A stretch of 64,000 nt of DNA from Chengkuizengella sp. SCS-71B (GTDB taxonomy: Bacteria; Bacillota; Bacilli; Paenibacillales; KCTC-33759). Both the position numbers and the translations under genes were made by a program. The stretch is from positions 3,394,501 through 3,458,500 of the forward strand of contig NZ_JAZHSH010000001.1 in assembly GCF_040100845.1 (NCBI RefSeq), written 5' to 3'. Below the pieces are notes generated by a model. That model worked only from the letters and a program-made list of their open reading frames with translations. It did no database searches and was not told where the DNA came from. This document shows, in pieces, positions 26,020 through 34,155 of this stretch (position 1 is its first letter; every line of letters starts with the position of its first letter).

Positions 26020-26943
26020 CTAACTTGTAGTATTTATAATCATCACTAGGAAATTAATCATCAAGTAATTAATCGAAAAGAGAAATGTTTTTCTTGCCCA
26101 TTTATCATCATCTTTAGTGACAAATCCTGCTATGCAGTAAATAAACCAAATTATACTTAATAAATTAGAGACAATTAAGTAGAACATTCCTACGTATCCA
26201 AAAACATAAAACATGATATTTACAGGTATTAAAAGTAATACATATGGCAGCATTTGAATTTTTGTTCTTTTTACACCCTTTACTACAGGTAACAAAGGAA
26301 ACCCAGCAGCTCTGTATTCCTCTTTACGTCTAATACCTAACGCCCAAAAATGCGGTGGCTGCCATAAAAATAATAAGGCAAAAAGCAACCAAGCTCCAGC
26401 ATCTACTTCGTTCGTCACTGCACAATACCCTAAAACTGGAGGCATTGCTCCAGAAATTCCTCCGATAGATGTACTCCATGTAGAGCTTCTCTTTAACCAC
26501 ATTGTATAAACAAAAACATAAACAAAAAATCCAATAAAACCTAATAAAGCTGAAATAGGATTAACCAAAAAATATAGAACTAATAGACCTATAATACCTA
26601 AAGCAATCCCATACCAAAGCACAACTCTTGGATGAATTCTTCCAGCTGGTAAGGAACGTCCTTTTGTCCTCTCCATTTTCTCATCAAAATCTCTATCCAA
26701 AAAGTTGTTTAAAACACAACCTGATGCCATGATCAAAGCTGTTCCAAGCATCATATAAGCGAAAATGAACCAATTGATATCCCATTGTGATGCAAGCCAA
26801 AACCCTCCAAATGCTGCAATTAGATTAGATCTGATTATTCCTGGTTTTGTTAGCTGAATAAAATCTCTCCAAGAAACTTTTTCTATGTCTACTGAATCAG
26901 AGATTGATTCATTCATCACTTGCACATCTAACTGTTTACCCAC
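26020..26943 (-). CDS. ctaB: Protoheme IX farnesyltransferase
   Basis: A 307-residue UbiA-superfamily prenyltransferase with nine membrane segments that makes heme O from heme B. The first Asp-rich motif is NNFLDRDFDEKMERT at about residues 80-94 and the second conserved block is RRKEEYRAAGFPLLPVVKG. TKPGI near the start is typical. GTG start with AAGGAGG 11 bp upstream. Followed closely by the Sco1 gene. Needed for heme-copper oxidase biogenesis. Confidence 0.93.
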   Translation of the reverse strand: MGKQLDVQVMNESISDSVDIEKVSWRDFIQLTKPGIIRSNLIAAFGGFWLASQWDINWFIFAYMMLGTALIMASGCVLNNFLDRDFDEKMERTKGRSLPAGRIHPRVVLWYGIALGIIGLLVLYFLVNPISALLGFIGFFVYVFVYTMWLKRSSTWSTSIGGISGAMPPVLGYCAVTNEVDAGAWLLFALLFLWQPPHFWALGIRRKEEYRAAGFPLLPVVKGVKRTKIQMLPYVLLLIPVNIMFYVFGYVGMFYLIVSNLLSIIWFIYCIAGFVTKDDDKWARKTFLFSINYLMINFLVMIINTTS

Positions 26944-26974
26944 CTATCTATAAGCCTCCTTAGAGCGTTAAATA

Positions 26975-27034
26975 ACCCACAAAAGTGAAGTGAGTACTTC
27001 ATGATTAACCTTATTACTTTTGCGGGGCCCTGAG
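26975..27034 (+). repeat. Dispersed intergenic element P, copy 1
   Basis: Ends form a stem ccc-caaaagt / acttttg-cggg and the interior carries a smaller hairpin gaagt-gagt-acttc. Closely related to copy 2 at 35403-35465 and more weakly to a segment at 50359-50424. It lies between ctaB and cwlJ, 230 bp before cwlJ. Confidence 0.55.
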
Positions 27035-27266
27035 CCTAATAAGGATGGAAAGGTAACTTTACCTACCACCTTAAAAAACATATCTTTAATCATATCAGTC
27101 TGCAAACCATTTGACAACAAAATCGATTCTTTATTCATATTTTAGACGTAAATTTATTTGTCATGTTGTCAAGCAGTATTCCATAATTATATTAATGTAT
27201 TCAATTGTTTATTTACATGAAAAGACGATCTCCTTTTATATACCCTATTGAAAGGATGGACATAAA

Positions 27267-27689
27267 ATGGCAGTCATTAAAGCGAATAGTGAGGATGTGA
27301 AGTTATTAGCAAGATTAATGAGGGCTGAAGCAGAAGGTGAAGGAGAATTAGGAATGTTAATGGTTGGAAACGTTGGTGTAAATCGAATAAGAGCAGATTG
27401 TTTAGATTTTAAAGATATTCGAGATATGAATCGAATGGTGTTTCAAAGACCAGGTGGATATGAAGCTACGATAAAAGGATATTTTTACCAAAAAGCAAGG
27501 GATAAAGAAATCCGCTTAGCACAAAGAGTAATTAACGGTGAAAGATTCCATCCTTCAACGAATTCTTTATGGTTTTTTAGGCCAGAAGGTGCATGTCCAT
27601 CTCAATGGTATGACCAATATAATTCTGGAAGATATAAAGCTCATTGCTTTTTCACCCCTTTACAAAGTGTTTGTCCGAGTGTGTACTAA
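27267..27689 (+). CDS. cwlJ: Spore cortex-lytic enzyme CwlJ
   Basis: A 140-residue protein matching CwlJ over its whole length: LARLMRAEAEGEGELGMLMV, GNVGVNRIRADC, GYFYQKARDKEIRLAQR, NSLWFFRPEG and QWYDQYNSGRYKAHCFF. It belongs to the SleB-type hydrolase_2 family; the Glu of RAEAEGEG is the expected catalytic residue. CwlJ sits in the spore coat and degrades cortex peptidoglycan during germination, particularly in response to Ca-dipicolinate. gerQ, which is required for CwlJ localisation, lies 43 bp downstream on the same strand. No clear sigma-E promoter could be picked out. Confidence 0.95.
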   Translation: MAVIKANSEDVKLLARLMRAEAEGEGELGMLMVGNVGVNRIRADCLDFKDIRDMNRMVFQRPGGYEATIKGYFYQKARDKEIRLAQRVINGERFHPSTNSLWFFRPEGACPSQWYDQYNSGRYKAHCFFTPLQSVCPSVY

Positions 27690-27731
27690 TATGTTTTTTT
27701 ACATTTATTTAATAAAGGAGGATTTTAACAA

Positions 27732-28274
27732 ATGAATGGGAATAATTACAATGCAATGGCTCAGCCTTATTCTAATGTGATGCCTGCAAGCGTTAATCCA
27801 ATGGCAATGCCTGCCGCTAATCCAATGGCGATGCCTGCACAGTACGCTAATATGATGCATGGCCCCTCATCTATGCCTGGGTCTATGCCTGCATCTATGT
27901 CAGGGTCTATGCCTGCATCTATGTCAGGGTCTATGCCTGCATCTATGTCAGGGCCATTTGCTCCAAGTGGGTCAGTTCTCGCAAGTTCTGCACCAGGTAC
28001 GCCGGAGATCACACCACCAGGTCAACTACCAATGGAAGTTTCTTATATTGAAAATATTTTACGGTTAAATTTAGGAAAAGAAGCCATGATTTATATGACA
28101 TATGAAAATAACTCTGAATGGAATGCAAAAGTATATAAAGGAGTTCTTGAAGCAGCTGGTAGAGATCACATTGTGATTAGCGATCCTGACACAGGAAAAA
28201 GATACTTACTGCTAATGGTGAATTTAGATTATATTACTTTTGATGAAGAATTAAATTATATCCCAACATATTGA
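27732..28274 (+). CDS. gerQ: Spore coat protein GerQ
   Basis: A 180-residue coat protein. The C-terminal ~90 residues are the conserved GerQ domain: SYIENILRLNLGKEAMIYM, EAAGRDHIVISDP, KRYLLLMVNLDYITFDEE. The N-terminal half is low-complexity Met/Pro/Ala/Ser with three perfect copies of GSMPASMS. In Bacillus, GerQ anchors CwlJ in the coat and is cross-linked by transglutaminase; the domain here has few N-terminal lysines. AAAGGAGG upstream of ATG. Forms an operon with cwlJ and is followed by a strong terminator. Confidence 0.93.
   Translation: MNGNNYNAMAQPYSNVMPASVNPMAMPAANPMAMPAQYANMMHGPSSMPGSMPASMSGSMPASMSGSMPASMSGPFAPSGSVLASSAPGTPEITPPGQLPMEVSYIENILRLNLGKEAMIYMTYENNSEWNAKVYKGVLEAAGRDHIVISDPDTGKRYLLLMVNLDYITFDEELNYIPTY
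27879..27950 (+). repeat. Three perfect 24-bp tandem repeats in gerQ
   Basis: Three identical units of 24 bp (27879-27902, 27903-27926, 27927-27950) encode GSMPASMS each. Identity at all codon positions points to slippage or recent expansion. A partial copy precedes them. Confidence 0.9.
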
Positions 28275-28312
28275 GCACAAGGTTTTAAAAAAAACATATA
28301 ATATTAGAACAT

Positions 28313-28349
28313 AAAAGACCCATTTATCATATTGATAAATGGGTCTTTT
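28313..28349 (+). terminator. Terminator of cwlJ-gerQ
   Basis: A 17-bp perfect stem aaaagacccatttatca (28313-28329) with its complement at 28333-28349, 3-nt loop, followed by tttttac-type T-run. Confidence 0.9.
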
Positions 28350-28468
28350 TACTCTAAATAAATTAAATATCTTATGTACATGATTATTAGTAACGGAACA
28401 GGATAAAGATAGAGAGTAACGATAAAGAATAAAATGAAGACATTTTGCTTATATAGGAGGAAGCCATA

Positions 28469-29458
28469 TTGGATTCTGGTACTCATTTTGTAGTAGGTTT
28501 AGGATTAGCTGGTTTAGCAACGATTGATCCTGCTGTTTCAAATGATCCTAATTTATTTATATCTGTTTTAGTCGGAACTGTATTAGGTTCACAAGCCCCA
28601 GATACTGATGGGTTATATAGATTCAAAAGTAATAGTGCTTATATAAAAAATCACAGAGGATTGTCTCATTCATTACCTGCTCTCTTCATTTGGACTTTCC
28701 TAATCACAGGGCTTATATTTCTCATTTTTCAGCCCACACCCATTCTTCATGTATTGTTATGGGTTTTCATAGCTGTATGTGTACATGTTTTTTCAGATTT
28801 ATTTAATACTTATGGGACACAAGCTCTAAGGCCTATCTCGGATAAATGGATTTCTTGGAATATTATCCATATTTTTGATCCCATTATATTTTTCTCTCAT
28901 GTCTTTGCCCTGATCCTTTGGGTATTCCATATCGGTGAAGCTACATTAATTTTTCCAATGTTATACGGATTTTTAATTGCGTATTATATATGGAGAACCG
29001 CATTACATTATTTTTTGCAAAAGAACCTTTATAAAAAAGACAAAAAATATCAAAAAGATGACACATACATGCTAATTCCTACAATTCATTTATCAGAATG
29101 GAACATCGTTAAAAAAAATAAAAATAACGTTCACATTCTTGGTGAATTAAAAAGGAATGGAAATATACAATGGATAGACGAAGTACAATGTAAAACACAT
29201 CCCGCTATCGAGATTTCTAAAAAGAATTCTGACATAGCTTCGTTTTTATATTTCAGTTCTCAGTACGCATGTTCAGACATCATAATACACTCTTGGGGAT
29301 ATGAAGTTCGTTGGTTTGATGTACGTTATAGACATCGAAAACAATACCCATTTGTAGGTGTTTTGCTTATGAAAAAAGATTATACCCCAATTAAATCATA
29401 TGTAGGATGGTTAAATGAAGATAAGTTAAGCAAACGCCTTGGATTGCATGAAATGTAA
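28469..29458 (+). CDS. DUF457-type membrane metal-dependent hydrolase (YfhP-like)
   Basis: A 329-residue protein, TTG start after AGGAGGAAGCCATA. The N-terminal half is a membrane domain of the YdjM/YfhP (DUF457) family: MDSGTHFVVGLGLAGL, SQAPDTDGLYRF, KNHRGLSHSLPAL and HVFSDLFNTYGTQ carry the conserved His and Asp residues thought to bind metal. The C-terminal half is a soluble domain of ~130 residues. YfhP homologues lie near spore-related genes in Bacilli; the enzymatic activity is not established to my knowledge. Confidence 0.82.
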   Translation: MDSGTHFVVGLGLAGLATIDPAVSNDPNLFISVLVGTVLGSQAPDTDGLYRFKSNSAYIKNHRGLSHSLPALFIWTFLITGLIFLIFQPTPILHVLLWVFIAVCVHVFSDLFNTYGTQALRPISDKWISWNIIHIFDPIIFFSHVFALILWVFHIGEATLIFPMLYGFLIAYYIWRTALHYFLQKNLYKKDKKYQKDDTYMLIPTIHLSEWNIVKKNKNNVHILGELKRNGNIQWIDEVQCKTHPAIEISKKNSDIASFLYFSSQYACSDIIIHSWGYEVRWFDVRYRHRKQYPFVGVLLMKKDYTPIKSYVGWLNEDKLSKRLGLHEM

Positions 29459-29495
29459 AATCATAACAAAAACTCCTACCGGAGTCTCTCGAAGG

Positions 29496-29550
29496 GGTAG
29501 TTTTTGTGGAAACTTAGAATTTGAAATTATATAATTCTTAAGTTATAAAA
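29496..29550. repeat. Dispersed 3' element A, copy 1
   Basis: About 55 bp starting ggtagtttttgt and ending aagttataaaa, near 90 percent identical to 38558-38613. Both copies lie between a + gene end and the terminator of a converging - gene. The start also forms an imperfect stem with acaaaaactcctacc just upstream. Confidence 0.65.
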
Positions 29551-29581
29551 AGCTCAAAGGATTAATCCCTTGAGCTTTTTT
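29551..29581 (-). terminator. Terminator of the SASP gene
   Basis: aaaagctcaagg-type stem (agctcaaaggattaatcccttgagct) with A/T runs on both sides; works in the - direction for the SASP gene and probably also in +. Confidence 0.8.
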
Positions 29582-29597
29582 TACTTTTATTTTACTA

Positions 29598-29807
29598 TTA
29601 AGGTTGTCTACCTGCTAATGTTTGCTCGGCAATTTGTACTAAGTGACGTGTCATGTATCCACCAATTGTACCTGTATCACGAGTAGCCATGTTACCATAG
29701 TAACCATCTTGAGGAATCTGAATACCTAACTCCTGTGCTACTTCATATTTTAATTGATTTAATGCCGCAGTAGATTGAGGCACCACTAGTTGGTTAGATC
29801 TTGCCAT
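29598..29807 (-). CDS. Alpha/beta-type small acid-soluble spore protein
   Basis: A 69-residue DNA-binding spore protein. It carries the family blocks LNQLKYEVAQELGI (with the GPR protease cleavage region around the ELGI) and GNMATRDTGTIGGYMTRHLV. Alpha/beta SASPs coat spore DNA, push it towards A-form and protect it from UV, and are degraded by GPR at germination. A good sigma-G promoter lies upstream. Several paralogues normally exist; this is one of them, so no ssp letter is assigned. Confidence 0.95.
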   Translation of the reverse strand: MARSNQLVVPQSTAALNQLKYEVAQELGIQIPQDGYYGNMATRDTGTIGGYMTRHLVQIAEQTLAGRQP

Positions 29808-29858
29808 TGATGAGCACTCCTTTCAATCTATGTTGTTTTTACAAGCTGCTTGTACCAC

Positions 29859-29889
29859 TATTATGTTAACATTTGAAAAAAACTATTCA
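29859..29889 (-). promoter_or_regulatory. Sigma-G-type promoter of the SASP gene
   Basis: On the - strand TGAATA (29884-29889), an 18-bp spacer, then CATAATA (29859-29865) agree with the sigma-G consensus for forespore genes. It lies about 55 bp ahead of the SASP start. Confidence 0.75.
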
Positions 29890-29923
29890 TTTTATTTTCA
29901 TATCATGAAAGGTGAGTCATATT

Positions 29924-30103
29924 ATGAGTAAAAAAACTGCCTTATTTTTTTCTATTATTGGTGTACTGTTCTTGATTTTAACAGGTATAGCATTAAGTTA
30001 TCAAAAATCTCTATTGGCATTAAGTTTTTTGTTTTTATCTTTTTTTACTGTAGGAATTGGTTTTATGGTAAAAGCAAAAATTAGAAAAAAGAATAGTCCT
30101 TGA
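29924..30103 (+). CDS. Small two-helix membrane protein (YlaF/DUF5325-like)
   Basis: A 59-residue protein with two hydrophobic helices (ALFFSIIGVLFLILTGIAL and LALSFLFLSFFTVGIGFMV) joined by a short loop and a basic tail AKIRKKNSP. The pattern resembles the YlaF/DUF5325 family, function unknown. ATG 29924 fits AAAGGTGA eight bases upstream; a GTG at 29912 is the alternative. It converges on trpS, with only 5 bp between the stops. Confidence 0.5.
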   Translation: MSKKTALFFSIIGVLFLILTGIALSYQKSLLALSFLFLSFFTVGIGFMVKAKIRKKNSP

Positions 30104-30108
30104 TAGTA

Positions 30109-31095
30109 TCAATTTGGTAATAAGAAGCCCATTTTTTTCTTTATTTCCCTTAAAGTATCATTAGCCACATCAGCAGCCTGCTCAGCACCTTGTTTTAAAT
30201 ACTTATTCAATTCTCCTGAAGAGCGAATCTCTTTGTAGCGTTGTTGAATCGGCTCTAAAGTGGCTACTACATGTTCTGCTAAATCCTTTTTAAATGGACC
30301 ATATCCTTTTCCTTCGTATTCCTGTTCGATTTCCTTTATACTTAAGGTTGAACAATAGGAATAAATCGTCATTAAATTACTAATTTCAGGTTTATTTACT
30401 GGATCAAATAAAACATCTCTCCCTGAATCTGTTGTTGCTCTCTTGATTTTTTTACGCAACACATCCGGTTCATCTAACATTGCAATATAACTATTTGGAT
30501 TTGGATTGCTTTTGCTCATTTTATTTGAGCCATCGTCTAAGGACATAATTCTCGCACCAACTTCTGGAATATATGGTTCAGGAATCTTCAAATATTCACC
30601 AAAACGTTGATTAAAGCGATTTGCTAAATCTCTTGTTAGTTCAAGATGTTGTTTTTGATCATTTCCTACAGGTACGAGATCCGCATGATAAAGCAATATA
30701 TCAGCAGCCATTAAACCAGGATATGTGAACAAACCTACACCTATAGAATCTTGCTTCCCGGACTTATCTTTAAATTGGGTCATTCTTTCAAATTCCCCCA
30801 TATAAGATAAGGTGGTCATGATCCAACCTAATTCTGCATGAGCAGGTACATGAGATTGAACGAAAACACTTGACTTATTCGGATCCACTCCTGCAGCAAA
30901 ATACAATGCAGCAACTTCTTCAGTTTGTTCTTTTAAATCTTCTGGTTTTTGAGGCACAGTGATCGCATGTAAATCAACAATAGAAAAAAAGCATTCATGT
31001 GTATCCTGTAGCTTGACATAATTTTTCAAAGCACCAATATAATTTCCGATAGTTAATTTCCCACTTGACTGTATACCAGATAATACTCGTTTCAT
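30109..31095 (-). CDS. trpS: Tryptophanyl-tRNA synthetase
   Basis: A 328-residue class I synthetase charging tRNA-Trp. The HIGH-like motif is SGKLTIGNYIGAL at about residues 11-23 and the second motif KMSKS lies at about 194-198. The length and the block DLHAITVPQ, GVDPNKSSVFVQSHVPAH are standard. Expression is controlled by a T-box leader with a UGG specifier immediately upstream. No other genes share the transcript. Confidence 0.96.
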   Translation of the reverse strand: MKRVLSGIQSSGKLTIGNYIGALKNYVKLQDTHECFFSIVDLHAITVPQKPEDLKEQTEEVAALYFAAGVDPNKSSVFVQSHVPAHAELGWIMTTLSYMGEFERMTQFKDKSGKQDSIGVGLFTYPGLMAADILLYHADLVPVGNDQKQHLELTRDLANRFNQRFGEYLKIPEPYIPEVGARIMSLDDGSNKMSKSNPNPNSYIAMLDEPDVLRKKIKRATTDSGRDVLFDPVNKPEISNLMTIYSYCSTLSIKEIEQEYEGKGYGPFKKDLAEHVVATLEPIQQRYKEIRSSGELNKYLKQGAEQAADVANDTLREIKKKMGFLLPN

Positions 31096-31149
31096 TACTT
31101 AACCTCCTAATATTTAATATTTTGAATTTAGAGCAGCTACTTTCTTATA

Positions 31150-31412
31150 CATCAAAAAGGCCTCTCGTCAAGGGACGAAAGACCGTGGTGCCACCCTAAT
31201 TTATTTCTTTAAACTAAAAATATTTAACCTAAAGAAAACTTAATTTCTGATAACGGGGAATTCCGTGCAGTCTACTAAAAATAAATTATTTGTTCGACAT
31301 TAAGCTCAAGGGCCCATTTCAGAAAACATGTTGTACCGACTCTCAGCTAACGTCGGCTCTCTGATAAACAACGATGTAATCTTACTTTTCCTCTCATCGC
31401 ATCGTATGATTT
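31150..31412 (-). promoter_or_regulatory. Tryptophan T-box riboswitch leader of trpS
   Basis: On the - strand the conserved T-box sequence agggtggcaccacggt lies at 31182-31197, followed by a terminator hairpin (cgtccc...gacgagaggcc) ending in ttttt at about 31155. Stem I occupies the upstream part, beginning about 31411 with gcgatgagagg. A UGG triplet at 31314-31316, within gaaatgggccc, is correctly placed as specifier, matching the downstream trpS. Uncharged tRNA-Trp should stabilise the antiterminator. Confidence 0.9.
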
Positions 31413-31438
31413 AATTTCAATATTATACATAACATTTT

Positions 31439-31936
31439 TTAAATGTCAATTATCAATTGTTTTTCCAAACGTTTCATCAAATCATGGACCACTGCTAAAG
31501 TATCTTTAAAGTAAGGAGAATAATCAAGGTCCTTAATAAATTCTATAAACTGAAGGCCAATTTCATAAACAATATTTTGATATACTAATAAATCAACAAA
31601 GTATTCGTCCATCTCCCTAGGCTGATCCCCTTCAAATTCTTCCACTTCAATGAGTTGAATGCTCTTTTTATCCCTGTGTCTAACTATAAATGAAAACCCT
31701 CTGCAATCAGGATCTCCACATCCGCATACAAAAAAAGGGGTTTTCTCCCACTCCGTTGCTGAAGCAAATCGATTTGGTGAAGTATCCTCTAATGCACTTA
31801 AAAGTAAAGCAGGTAATCCCACATCTATACACAATGGCTCATCAATAATAATATCATCGTTTACTTCTAAAAATACATCAGCTTGAACAATCTGCAGCTC
31901 TTTATTCAAAGTTAAATGACTAAAAATTAGCTTCAT
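31439..31936 (-). CDS. Conserved-looking protein with CGCGDPDCRG motif
   Basis: A 165-residue acidic cytosolic protein that I do not recognise by name. Its most striking part is FVCGCGDPDCRGFSFIV at about residues 91-107, with three cysteines close together that could bind zinc, next to HRDKKSI. The N-terminal part is beta-rich (LIFSHLTLNKELQIVQADVF) and the C-terminal part helical, rich in hydrophobic and aromatic residues (YFVDLLVYQNIVYEIGLQFI). ATG with GAAAGGATG upstream. It is alone between trpS leader and the next - strand gene. Confidence 0.6.
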   Translation of the reverse strand: MKLIFSHLTLNKELQIVQADVFLEVNDDIIIDEPLCIDVGLPALLLSALEDTSPNRFASATEWEKTPFFVCGCGDPDCRGFSFIVRHRDKKSIQLIEVEEFEGDQPREMDEYFVDLLVYQNIVYEIGLQFIEFIKDLDYSPYFKDTLAVVHDLMKRLEKQLIIDI

Positions 31937-31995
31937 TTATTAACATCCTTTCAAGAAAGCCATTTCATAATCATAGTATAACAGTCATTGAAAAA

Positions 31996-32045
31996 TGAAA
32001 ATAACCGTTTGTAACACAATATCTATGCACAACGGTTATTTTCAT
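31996..32045 (-). terminator. Terminator
   Basis: gaaaataaccgtt at 31997-32009 pairs with aacggttattttc at about 32030-32042 around a 20-nt loop; serves the - strand gene ending at 32051. Confidence 0.75.
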
Positions 32046-32050
32046 TTATA

Positions 32051-32437
32051 TTAGTTAATTCTTATTTTTTGCTGAGGTTTATTCATCAAATTCGCCATAT
32101 TGTAATTAGACTCTAGTTGAACACTCATAGCGAGGTTTTTGTTTTTTAAAGCGAATTCAAAAGAAATCTGTCCATGAGTCCAATGATTTTTATACTTCAG
32201 GGATTGAATTGCCATCTTTTTAAAGGAAAATATTTGTTGTTTCGTTAAACCTTGAATGTTAACAAGAGTGCTTCGATCATTTCCTTCTATTGGATCATGA
32301 ATCACGCCAAATTTACCAATAGTATTATTGCGAATTTGTAAAAAAACGATACCCGAGTTAAGATTTCCTAATTCAGCTTGAATTTCATTAAATACCAAAT
32401 CAAGCTGTCTAGCTAATGATAACTGCTCAATATGCAT
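32051..32437 (-). CDS. Hypothetical protein, 128 residues
   Basis: I do not recognise this protein. ATG 32437 is chosen because AAAGGAGAAGAACTTA precedes it; that Shine-Dalgarno lies inside the longer frame from 32458. The product begins MHIEQLSLARQLDLVFNEIQ, an amphipathic helix, followed by alternating beta/charged segments (GIVFLQIRNNTIGKFGVIHD) and ends with a basic PQQKIRIN. No signal peptide or membrane segment. An inverted repeat aaacactt/aagtgttt at 32478-32500 lies just upstream and could be an operator. Confidence 0.55.
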   Translation of the reverse strand: MHIEQLSLARQLDLVFNEIQAELGNLNSGIVFLQIRNNTIGKFGVIHDPIEGNDRSTLVNIQGLTKQQIFSFKKMAIQSLKYKNHWTHGQISFEFALKNKNLAMSVQLESNYNMANLMNKPQQKIRIN

Positions 32438-32794
32438 TAAGTTCTTCTCCTTTTCCATTATTTTATTGCATTGTTAAATAAACACTTTAAAATAAGTGTT
32501 TTTAAGAAATGCAGCACGTGCTTTCTTTTAAGGAAAAAACATTAAAAATGACATGAGGCCAACTAAATAATACAGAAGAAAAAAATCAGAAGATTCAACA
32601 GTGGAAATGAGGCTACAATATATCAACTTACATATTTATACACATAATAATATATTATTATAAAAATGTAAATATTATTCTTTTAAATCATTCAATATTC
32701 ATCATTGTCTATCAAATTATGACAACTACATAGACTTTTTTGAAAATAGGATGATATAATTATATCAGAAAAATTTACCAAAGGGGTCGATGAT
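32438..32794. promoter_or_regulatory. Divergent promoter region with a sigma-A promoter for the chemoreceptor
   Basis: No gene seen. For the + strand: TAGACT at 32731-32736, an 18-bp spacer and TATAAT at 32755-32760, the -10 overlapping a 14-bp perfect palindrome gatataattatatc (32753-32766). A second, 18-bp AT-only palindrome lies near 32646-32663. An 8-bp inverted repeat is at 32478-32500 near the - gene. Confidence 0.5.
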
Positions 32795-34054
32795 ATGAGT
32801 TGGTTCAATGAGCTTTCTGTTAAAAATAAAATATTAATTGGAGTATACTCTATTCTATTTATATTTTCATTTGTTTCTATCTTTTTTTCTGAGAACAAAT
32901 TGATCGTTTCACTTATTATTGCGTTTTTATTAGCTATAATTTACCCTATTCTTTTAAAGTTAGACAAAGCTATTAATGAATCTGTAGATAATGTTTCCAA
33001 AGCAGCTACAAAAATAGCTCAAGGTGACCTTCAGCAAAAAATATATATTTCATCAGACGATGCAATAGGTGAACTTGCAAATGCATTTAACAAAATGTCG
33101 GAAAGAATGAATAATACATTGCAAGATACGCTTAATATTTCCAAGTTAGTTTCAAACTCAAGCAGAAATATTTATTTAAAAAACAAAGCTCTAAGTGAAG
33201 TTCTAGGTCAAGTAAATTTATCTACTAACGAATTAGCTACTGGAGCGAATGAAATTTCTGAGGACGTGTCCAATATCTCTACATCGATTCAAAATATAGA
33301 AAGTAAAGTAAGTGCATATACGGTATCAACAAATGAAATGAATAAACATTCCCAAAACACGATACAATTAGTAAACAAAGGTCGTAATGCAGTAGAAAGT
33401 CAAAGTGCTGGGATGAAAGATACTGTTGAAGCAACGAACAATGTCGCGTCTACTATAAGTGAATTAGCTAAACAATCAGATGGTATATCTAAGATAACAA
33501 AAACGATATCAGAAATTGCAGAACAAACAAATCTCTTATCATTAAATGCATCCATTGAAGCAGCAAGAGCAGGAGAACACGGTAAAGGTTTTGCTGTAGT
33601 TGCACAAGAAGTAAGAAATTTAGCCGAAGAATCAACTGAGTCAACCAAAGAAGTTTTTAATCTAGTCAAAAATATTGATTATGGCATTAAGCAAGCAATT
33701 GAGAATATTGAAAGAAATGAAGAGATCGTTAAAAACCAAACATTAATGATTCAAGAGACGGAAAAGGTTTTTAGTGAAATTGTACATAGCATACAGTTTA
33801 TAACTGATCGAATATATGAATTTTCAAAAGAAAGTGAACTTATGCTTCTTAGTGCAAAAAAAATATCTGAATCCATGGAAAATATATCTGCAATTACACA
33901 GCAATCAGCTGCTGGTACAGAGCAGGTTTCAGCATCAATGAACGAACAAATATCATCCGTTCAAGAAATGGTTGATGTGTCAGAGCAAATGACTCACAAA
34001 GCGTCCCAACTCCAACAATCCATTGAATTTTTCAAATTAAGAAAAAATACATAG
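32795..34054 (+). CDS. Methyl-accepting chemotaxis protein without extracellular sensor
   Basis: A 419-residue chemoreceptor. Two adjacent membrane helices ([17 protein letters not shown] and [19 protein letters not shown]) are separated by only a few residues, so there is no periplasmic ligand domain. A HAMP region follows ([17 protein letters not shown]), then the signalling domain with the hairpin tip [20 protein letters not shown] and [18 protein letters not shown]. It should couple to CheW/CheA, sensing membrane or cytoplasmic state, or a partner protein. ATG with AAAGGGG upstream; own sigma-A promoter. Confidence 0.9.
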   Translation: MSWFNELSVKNKILIGVYSILFIFSFVSIFFSENKLIVSLIIAFLLAIIYPILLKLDKAINESVDNVSKAATKIAQGDLQQKIYISSDDAIGELANAFNKMSERMNNTLQDTLNISKLVSNSSRNIYLKNKALSEVLGQVNLSTNELATGANEISEDVSNISTSIQNIESKVSAYTVSTNEMNKHSQNTIQLVNKGRNAVESQSAGMKDTVEATNNVASTISELAKQSDGISKITKTISEIAEQTNLLSLNASIEAARAGEHGKGFAVVAQEVRNLAEESTESTKEVFNLVKNIDYGIKQAIENIERNEEIVKNQTLMIQETEKVFSEIVHSIQFITDRIYEFSKESELMLLSAKKISESMENISAITQQSAAGTEQVSASMNEQISSVQEMVDVSEQMTHKASQLQQSIEFFKLRKNT

Positions 34055-34111
34055 TGAATTCGTTTAAGCAAAGCTTAAACATCGAAAAATCAATTAAATA
34101 CTTAAATAGTA

Positions 34112-34141
34112 AAAAATCACCTGAAATATCAGGTGATTTTT
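34112..34141. terminator. Bidirectional terminator
   Basis: aaaaatcacctga/tcaggtgattttt, 13-bp perfect stem with 4-nt loop, between the converging chemoreceptor and SDR genes. Confidence 0.85.
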
Positions 34142-34155
34142 CTAACTAAAATGAA

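Noticed and set aside
27879-27950. Possible CRISPR or minisatellite array
   Set aside because: Direct repeats without spacers, in frame within gerQ; coding low-complexity expansion, not CRISPR.
27767-28012. Antisense ORF in gerQ with repetitive DIDAGIDP sequence
   Set aside because: It is the reverse reading of the 24-bp gerQ repeats; the + frame is the established GerQ gene.
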